The notes under the pieces were generated by a model, which saw nothing but the letters and a program-made list of their open reading frames with translations, was not told the origin of the DNA and did not search any database. A program made the translations under genes and the position numbers. Positions 56,821 to 64,000 of a stretch of 64,000 nt of DNA are shown here, one piece after another (the stretch's first letter is position 1; each line of letters begins with the position of its first letter). Source of the stretch: Bemisia tabaci (taxonomy: Eukaryota; Arthropoda; Insecta; Hemiptera; Aleyrodidae); contig NC_092793.1 in the NCBI RefSeq assembly GCF_918797505.1, positions 59,477,749 through 59,541,748 of the forward strand, in the 5' to 3' direction.

Positions 56821-57073
56821 GGACCGCGTTTAGCAAAAAGGAACCAAGCCACATCAGCTATTGTCAAACTTATTTGGGCAATTTAAGTTCTTTCAAGAGA
56901 ACGTTGGTGCGGATTCCTTTGAAAATTTTGAGGAATTTGCTTCGCACTGTGGAGAAAAATCACTGAAATTTGGACAAAAATCCACACAACCGTTTTCATG
57001 TAAAAAATTAAATTGCCCAATTTAATTTGGCAATAGTTGATGTAGCTTGGTTACTTTCTGCTTAACGCGGCTC
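56821..57073. mobile_element. MITE, GGACCGCGTTTAGC family, copy 1
   Basis: Left end GGACCGCGTTTAGCAAAAAG, then GAACCAAGCCACATCAGC; the right end carries the inverse (GATGTAGCTTGGTTAC, TGCTTAACGCGG). Inner blocks include GAAAATTTTGAGGAATTTGC and AAATTAAATTGCCC. Other copies: 57695-57947, 61171-61425 and a variant at 63174-63420. Confidence 0.75.
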
Positions 57074-57399
57074 ATCTATGAATGCTCAAAAGTGGAATCG
57101 CATGTGGTATAACGTTAGCCGTGGCAAATTCTGCACACTCTGCAGTAAATTTTCAAGATCATATTGGTTGGAATGCTAATAAAACTCTGGTGCAGTCGTA
57201 TTTATATTTCCTGTACTGCTTTTGAATGATTGAGGTTTGTGAATAGAGACTCAAGATTTAGTATAGCCATACACTTCACGCGTAGCAGACTCATTGTAGG
57301 TCAAGTTCGACATTGACTGCTGTAATAAATCAGATATGGTCGAGTCTTCCTGCTTGCTCAGGCCCAGATTGATTTTAGCTACATGTCAACAGGGCGACG

Positions 57400-57605
57400 C
57401 ACAGTGGCTCGAGTAAATCCGAGAGGTCGGACATAAAATTTTTGACTGAAGCTGCAAATTTTGGATGTTTATTTCGTCACATTTTAAATTTTGAGGGATG
57501 TCTCTAGAAGAAAATTTCACGAGGAAACCAATGAAACCACTTTCAGAACTTCAAAATTGTGTATAAGCCGAATCATGAGCTTTTGAAGTTTCCAAGTTTT
57601 GTCCG
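57400..57605. repeat. Copy of the inner part of the 51168-52702 element
   Basis: GAGAGGTCGGACATAAAATT, TGTCTCTAGAAGAAAATTTC and AGCTTTTGAAGTTTCCAAG match 52165-52352 in the same orientation. No ends are seen, so it is a fragment. Confidence 0.65.
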
Positions 57606-57694
57606 ACTTCTCTCGTTGACTCTTTCCACTGTGAGGCGCAAAGCGACATGAAAACAGAGGGAATGAAGTCCGCCTCCTCTTTTTCAGAACGACC

Positions 57695-57947
57695 GGACCG
57701 CCAAAAGCGAAAAGGAACGACGGCACATCAGCTATTGCCAATTTTAACCGGACAATTTAATATTTTACATGAAAACGGTTTTGCGGATTTTTTTGCAAAT
57801 TCCAGTGAATTTTCTGCATGTTACAAAAAAAATTCCTCAAAATTTTCAAAGGACTTCGCACAAACGTTCTCTTCTAAAAAATTAAATTGCCCCGTTAAAT
57901 TTGGCAATAGCTGATGTGGCTTCGTTCCTTCCTTCTAAACGCTGTCC
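57695..57947. mobile_element. MITE, GGACCGCG family, copy 2
   Basis: GGACCGCCAAAAGCGAAAAG at the left, and the inverse GATGTGGCTTCGTTCC, CTTCTAAACGCTGTCC at the right. AATTGCC blocks lie inside both arms. Confidence 0.7.
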
Positions 57948-59248
57948 AATTGAAGAGTGGACATTCAAAATCTGGCATAGGACCGTAGGAAAGCCAACCA
58001 TCGGTATTGCTAAGAATGTGCATCATGCTGTTCCTCTTCATAGAGAACCCAAATATCTTTCCTTTTGAACGAATCGGTCAAGGAATTTTACGGTGGGAAA
58101 TTTTCTCTAAATTTTGGTCTTACTTCCATGAGAATTGTGTGAATCTCAAGCCATCGAAACAAAAGAAACAGTGGCACAATTTTAACAACCTTAGAAGGCG
58201 CCAGAAGGCGCAACCTCTTAACAGGTTTTGAATTTCGACTCTTCAATTTACGAAGTTTTTTTGATACACGGAGATAATCAGTGGTGTAACGGAGTTCCCC
58301 CCCCCCCCCATTCCAATCTAATTTCGAAACGACGCTCCTAGCTCCCTTTTTTATAACTCTCACCCTACCTGCTCCCTAAAACCGCCGCGCCAGGCTCCCC
58401 CCAAAATATAATCCAAGGCCCAAAATCTAAAAGGAAGACGAAAAAGAGGACGATTTTTGACATCACTAGAATAAGGCCCCCCAATAAACGATAAAAAAAA
58501 GGGGGGACCCCACGAGGAAAAATCGAAAGGGCTCTGTGGTATGAGGAAAGGCCCAAATTTATGAATAAAAAATAATAGGGGGAAAACCTGGGGAGGGCTC
58601 CACATTTGCCCGGTTGCCTCTCATAGCAGGGATGCTCGTTAATACCATGAAGATCAAAATTGGATCGACATTTTAGCTCCCTCAATTCCCTTTTATTTTC
58701 GCGTACATCAAACTGCAGACGTTACTTTTTGTACCAGTATTGAACAACAGAGGTTGCGCACGCATATACTACTCAGTGATTCAATGACTCATCGTTTTAC
58801 ACCCATAATCGCAAAGTGTTCACCGGGAGAGTTGGGTCACATAGTGGTCAGGGGGCAGGTACTTCGTAACACCGATAATTGCTTTAGTGCAAAAAAGATG
58901 CTTGAGTTTATTATCGGTCCATTCGATTTTTTTCTCGGCGCTTTATTTGATCACGCGCTTTCCGTAACAATATCTCAGTCTTCTAGGACGAAAAGTTACA
59001 TAACTTACTTGGTGCTTTTGCTGTGTCTATAATAATTACTCAAACTCTAGTTATGCGATAATTAATATCACCGGGCATTTAATTTTAGTCGCGACTGGAT
59101 CAAAACAAAATAGCGTGAAAACATGCAATTTCTAAGCTCAGAGGTTATCAGACTAATTATTTTATACGTTCAATTGATAATATCGTCACCTTCAGACCAA
59201 AGTATCACATGCGCCATGCGACGTTTAAAAATTTTCGCCGCCATTTTA

Positions 59249-59490
59249 CACTGAAAAAAAAAAAAACTCCGGCCGTGGAAGCCGCAATCACGGGCTATAT
59301 ATAGACATACCGTCCGTTCCGGGCTCAAAGGCCGAAAATTCCGGCTGCTGGAGGCGTAGCTTTGATTGCTCTGGGTTCAGAGGCCGAAGCTACGGCTCCA
59401 GCAGCCGGAATTTTCGGCCTTTGAGCCCGGAACGGACGGTATGTCTATATAGCCCGTAATTGCGGCTCCCACGGCCGGAGTTTTTTTCAG

Positions 59491-59492
<2 letters not shown>
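59249..59492. mobile_element. Foldback MITE CACTGAAAAAAA between TA sites
   Basis: The arms are about 110 bp and almost perfect: CACTGAAAAAAA, CTCCGGCCGTGG, CATACCGTCCGTTCCGGGCT, CAAAGGCCGAAAATTCCGGC. TA flanks both ends, as for Tc1/mariner-derived MITEs. A T tract follows the right end. Confidence 0.85.
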
Positions 59493-59523
<31 letters not shown>

Positions 59524-59898
59524 CGGAAAATTTTTTGGTTGAATCTGTTTGAAAATTTCACTGAATTTTATTTATATAAATCTTGCATCATTAAAGTACT
59601 CAAAACTTTTAAGATTTGCATGTGAAACGTAACATAAAATGTTCGTTCGAAACTTCAACTTTGTGCGGAAATTTAAAGAAAGTCTGTAGTGTTAGATAGA
59701 TTATGCGTGATAGTTTTATTTTCTAAATTGCGTCGTCCAAAATGCAAAGTCTCCGTCTTTTTTTACGGGAATTAAGGTCATTCTATCAATAAGATCTTAT
59801 TATACGGAATCATATAATATAATTCTGAGGTAGAAGTTATCAGTTTTGCAAAACTCAGACGGGCACGACGTAAAGCTACAGAGAGGGATCAGTGCCGC

Positions 59899-60168
59899 TG
59901 GCTGATCGTTTAAATTGGTAGACAAAGCTATATATACAAAGAAGACAAAAGATAAATGGAGAGATCCTATTGGTGGAAGCGGGTGGTTCCAATGGACAAA
60001 GGAGGAAGGCCACAGATAACTAACGACCAACCAAGAGAGACACTTTACTTAGTCCATAATTTTTTCCCTTTGTCTATGGGAACCACTCATTTTAATCGAT
60101 GAGATCGCTCCCTATTCCCTTTGTCGTCTTTGTCTATCGCTTTGTCTATAAATTTCAACTATTAGCCC
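59899..60168. mobile_element. MITE, GGCTGAT family, copy 4
   Basis: Left GGCTGATCGTTTAAATTGGT then AGACAAAGC; right end the inverse (CTATCGCTTTGTCTATAAAT, TTCAACTATTAGCCC). GAGATCCTATTGGTGGAAGC and ATGGACAAAGGAGG are shared with copies 1 and 2. Confidence 0.8.
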
Positions 60169-61170
60169 ACTAACTAGTGAAAATCAAGAGCTTTCACCAC
60201 GGTCTAAAAACTCGTAAAGTTTTCAGGGGGTAACTGTTTCTCCGGCTTCAAGAAAGATAAGCTGCGTCGTAAGATTAAACTGTTACATAACTCCAAAATT
60301 TTTTAGTTGGTTATTTTTTCCGCACTAACAATAAGTCCACTCGTTTATCACGTTTCCTTCCTAAATACGCGGAGAAGGAGAGGAACACATTACAAGATCG
60401 AGTAGGTAAAAATCATCAGTCGAACTTGAGTAAGAAAAAATTAGCAAAAAAGGAGAAAAGAAAAAAACAAACTAAAAGGGAAACTTGTCATAGTATATTC
60501 ACAATCCAGGAAATCATAAGATTTGTCATCGATGATGCGCTTTGAATCGAGACTGAGACATTGAAGCCAACGTCTTATGACGATTTTTTCTAGATTTTCG
60601 GAGTATTTTTTGTGCTCGTCTCCAGTATACTGGCAATGAAACTAAAAAATGGAATCTCAGCCGCGGCGTTTCAAAATTTCCCCTCTCACTTTATTCTTTC
60701 AGGGGAAAACTAACTAATAGTTTTGCATGACATGATTAAGAAATTATTTTATGCAAAGGCAAAAAACATTCAACGAGTAAGTCCTAGTCCAATGATTACA
60801 GACTGTCGGACTTCCTTCAGTAGAATGAGGAGGGGTAAACATTTGCTAGGAGATAAATCAACATACTACACCCCTAATTCGTCGCTCCCGCACGAAAGAG
60901 CGTAAACATATTTCAACGTTGCAAAATTTCCCCCCGCAAATTGCGTTTCAACCAGGGAAAACTCGGACATTTCTAACTGAAAATTTCACTGATATTTTTC
61001 AGATCTGGTGCAAATATCTGAAAAATTCTTAATGATAATTTCGCAGGTACTATTTCGCAAAAAATGGAATTTCTGAGGTCAATTTTGCAACCCTTGAATG
61101 AAGTTACGTTCCTTCGTCCGAAAAACGCCTAGTTTCTTCATGATGGACCTGAGAAAAACCATTCAGAATT
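60169..61170. other. AT-rich stretch without recognised features
   Basis: No gene, RNA or paired ends are supported. Open frames of about 60 codons have no familiar motif. Confidence 0.4.
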
Positions 61171-61425
61171 GGATCGCGTTAAGCAGAAAGGAACCAAGCC
61201 ACATTAGCTTTTGCCAAAAATTTTGCAAATTATTATTTTACATGAAAACGACTGTGCCTGTTTATTGTGCAAATCTCAGTGAATTTTCGACATAGTACGA
61301 AGCAAATTCCTTCAAATTTTCAACGGAATCTGCCCAAATGTTGTAACTGTAACCAATTAAATTGCCCCATAGTTAGATTTGGCAATGGCTGATGCGGCTT
61401 GGTTCCTTTCTGTTAAACGTGGTCC
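61171..61425. mobile_element. MITE, GGACCGCG family, copy 3
   Basis: Left GGATCGCGTTAAGCAGAAAG, GAACCAAGCCACATTAGC; right the inverse (GATGCGGCTTGGTTCC, TGTTAAACGTGGTCC). Inner GTGAATTTTCGACAT and TTAAATTGCCCC match the other copies. Confidence 0.75.
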
Positions 61426-61813
61426 GAATCTAAACTACTTGTATTCCCCGCTTACATCTTTTTTTTTTATCATTTGATCGTCATGCGCTTTTGTTTTTGC
61501 TCACTGATGGCTGAAATTAGTTTCTCCCCGCTGTTATTTTCGTGTGCTAGGGTGAAGCGATCGAACTGACCCGTCCTAATGGACCTTGATTGTAATGTTG
61601 ACAAAACAGTGTCGACGGAAGTCCAGAGTATCAAAATGAGATCACGTGTCCTCCCGTGGTTGATCTAATGCAAAGAGCATTTTTTACGATCATATGGCAA
61701 TGCATCATGCAATGTATGTTAACGAATTTTACGACCACTCTCTCAGTTAGGACGCTCATCATACCGCCCGTGCATATTTATCACTGACGAACTGACAATG
61801 AGGGTGCAAATAT

Positions 61814-61975
61814 CAGTGGCGAGGCGTGGATAATCGATTGTCGATATTTCCCACATTTAAAGCGACGGTAAAAATCGATTATCTTGGTGTTCGTTGCACA
61901 TCCCGTTTATCGATCCTTTTCAATAGGTTTAAATGCAAAATCAATGGATACATCGCGAAGCACGCCACGCCACTG
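61814..61975. mobile_element. hAT-like MITE CAGTGGCGAGGCGTG
   Basis: Ends CAGTGGCGAGGCGTGG and the inverse of CAGTGGCGTGGCGTGC. Flanks are GCAAATAT (61806-61813) and GTAAATAT (61976-61983), an 8-bp duplication with one mismatch. Inner ATCGATT motifs are mirrored. A solo CAGTGGCGTGGCGTTC at 50158 may be one end of another copy. Confidence 0.75.
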
Positions 61976-63173
61976 GTAAATATTCTCGACGATGGTGAGG
62001 GTCCGTTGTGGCCAGGGGCATTTCCAAAGACATAACTTACTCTCACCTGCATCTTTGTGGTGTTCAATAAATTAAAATATTTATGCCTGGCTCGAAGCCT
62101 TTCAGTATGAGTGAGGTTTGCACTTGAAATTAAATTAGACTTCTACGAGGTTTCTCAAAGTATGGGTAAGACAAACGTCATGAAGTTGGCTGCATAACTT
62201 ACACGAGCAAATTAATTAGGTACATGACATTTTCGCTCTCAGAAAGATGGTGCGCAAGCCTTATTTGACCATGTAGGTAAAAGCATTGGAATGTCATGAG
62301 GGCTGATTTTGAAGATTTTGATTGAATTATTCAATATTGATTTCTCTATGCGATGAACTCAAACGCTCATGCGAGAGTTTTTATTTTATAATTTCTCTAT
62401 GTTTAACGTATTCCTACGTTGCATATCAGTTAGCGCCTTGATGCAACTATTCGTGTTCCACGGATGTGCGTGTTGCATGCTCAAATTTGAAGGCACTTTC
62501 GCTTTTCTCACCTCTTCAGAAATGCGGAATTGTCGTTCGTTGTAGCAACAAAATCAAAAAGTGTCTATATATAGAGGAAATAGGTAATAGAAATAAAGTG
62601 CCGTCATCTGATTAGTCGACGGAGTACAAGCTGTCACGGTTTCTCTGATTTCCAACCTATGAAAAATAATTTCGGAACAAAATTTCATGGATAATATATC
62701 CGAGAATTATTCCTTTTCTGCTATGTACATTTATTTCTCCCCTGTTAAAACGAATTTCTATTAATCGCTTTTGTTTAGGTAGGTATATTTGTAAAACGGG
62801 ATTGTGAAAAATCCGTAAATTTTTATGAAAAACTCCTGAAGTAAATTGAAAAAATATGATTTTAAACTTGATTTGCGTGACCGATAAATGTATATAAATT
62901 GTATTTGTTTTGATTTTGACACTCTCACGTCTCGTTAGAAATCTCGAAAAATATTCGTCAGAAATAGGTCGGTGAAGAAGATATGTCGGTTGGCATAAGG
63001 ATTGCAGCTTAAATTAACGATCGGCCCATTGGCATGATTTTCAGACTTTAGACCGGCCAGTCCGCGAGCTGACTACCCAGACAGAACGTCTTTTACACGC
63101 CGGCATTTTTAAAAGTCTATTTCAGGGAAAGATGAATATCTCTTCTTTTTAGTCCCCTGTTACTGTCTGATTT
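61976..63173. other. AT-rich stretch without recognised genes
   Basis: It contains one arm of the GATGCAACTATTCG element near 62446-62505 and otherwise no supported feature. Confidence 0.4.
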
Positions 63174-63420
63174 GGACCGAGCTCATCAGAAAGGAACCAA
63201 CCTTTATTTTCGAAAAAAATGAGTTAAGAATGTTTTTGAGTTCCACTAGTTGTATACTTCTTCTGCCAAAAGTTCAAAGTCGAAAAAAAAATATTGAATT
63301 GTGAAAAGCGGGGTTAAAGTTAACTTTCCACACTGAGGTTTGTGGAGGAATAAAATTTCAAACGTCTTTTTCTCAGTTTCAACTTGATGTGGGTTGGTTC
63401 CTTTCTGATAAACTCGGACC
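63174..63420. mobile_element. Variant MITE GGACCGAGCTCATCAG
   Basis: Ends GGACCGAGCTCATCAGAAAG, GAACCAACC and the inverse (GGTTGGTTCCTTTCTGATAA, ACTCGGACC). It shares the AGAAAGGAACCAA core with the GGACCGCG family, but its inside differs. Confidence 0.7.
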
Positions 63421-64000
63421 ATTTGAACTTTTAAGTTGCTTCGCAAAGCATTGGAAAATGACGATATCATCGGGCAACATTTCAACTGAAATAGTCACTG
63501 GCGTGTCAAGCAAGAAAAAAAACACTGAGAATTATTGCCCGAATTGGACGTAACAAGGTGGTGAAACAGTGCTGAATCACCGTTATTTTGCGGGGAAAAT
63601 AAGGCCAAAAATTTCAATTAGAGTCAAGATTAGAGTCATAGATTTTTCGGCCTGACCTGACCTCAACTTAATATTCCAATGCATCTGCCTGAGCTGAACA
63701 AACTCCAGTCTTGCACCGATAGGTACTCATCAAAGCTCAAAATTTTTGGCTCTAATCGACACTTTTGAACTTTTCGGCCTTGTTTTCCGCGCAAAATAGT
63801 GTGGAACCAGCACTATTTGACCACCTTGGGACATATTAAGTTCACCTACTTTTCCTGGGAATCCATAGTTTCTTCTTTCTGTCAATAACTTCTTCATTTT
63901 CCTTGATTTTTGCTTGCCCTGCTTATGTAAGCATTTGCCTTCAGTTTTTCTCATTTTCCTCAGAGCCATTTTTTTTTCTTGTTTAAAGCCAATATTGAGC

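Noticed and set aside
58279..58700. hAT-like CAGTGGTGTAACGGAG end at 58279 and minus-strand frames of about 81-106 codons nearby
   Set aside because: No partner end or 8-bp duplication was found, and the frames are low-complexity translations of GC-rich repeat.
63730..63969. Basic 79-codon minus-strand frame near the right edge
   Set aside because: Lysine-rich only because the plus strand is T-rich; no family motif or supporting splice signals were found.

Overview
The window is insect-like nuclear DNA: AT-rich, with spliced genes, long introns and many short DNA transposons. The proteins are clearly metazoan. The repeat load and intron style would suit a hemipteran, but the species cannot be fixed from sequence alone. 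Four conserved genes can be rebuilt exon by exon with matching splice phases: HAUS6 (augmin; minus, N-terminal part, running off the left edge), BUB3 (spindle checkpoint; plus, seven coding exons, 328 aa), METTL1 (tRNA m7G46 methyltransferase; minus, four exons, 267 aa) and RpL17 (60S ribosomal protein; minus, four coding exons, 184 aa, with a probable 5'-TOP leader exon). There is one tRNA-Val(TAC).

Layout. 1-6.5 kb holds HAUS6. 6.7-8.2 kb holds an unidentified minus-strand gene with an exon split by a small transposon. 8.2-11.6 kb is repeat-rich DNA between that gene and BUB3, and BUB3 runs 11.6-20.6 kb with mariner-type and other elements in its introns. 20.6-23.6 kb has no recognisable gene. 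METTL1 lies at 23.6-26.9 kb. 27.2-29.9 kb is a three-layer nest of DNA transposons. RpL17 spans 31.8-38.3 kb and carries a 1.8-kb inverted repeat with 0.67-kb arms in an intron. tRNA-Val at 38.7 kb is followed at once by a 2-kb hAT-like element. 41-48 kb is a TIR element and a tandem repeat array broken by an intact LINE (966-aa ORF, 11-bp target duplication). 48-64 kb is largely non-coding and full of MITEs, with one candidate signal-peptide first exon at 54.46 kb.

HAUS6 and BUB3 both act at the mitotic spindle, but nothing shows co-regulation. The remarkable part of the window is transposon architecture. At least six families with hAT-type termini and 8-bp target duplications (two duplications have one mismatch) are present, several carry internal arrays of about three tandem units, and several long hairpins lie inside introns of expressed genes. 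I did not find a defence system, CRISPR array, virus or other clearly new protein system.
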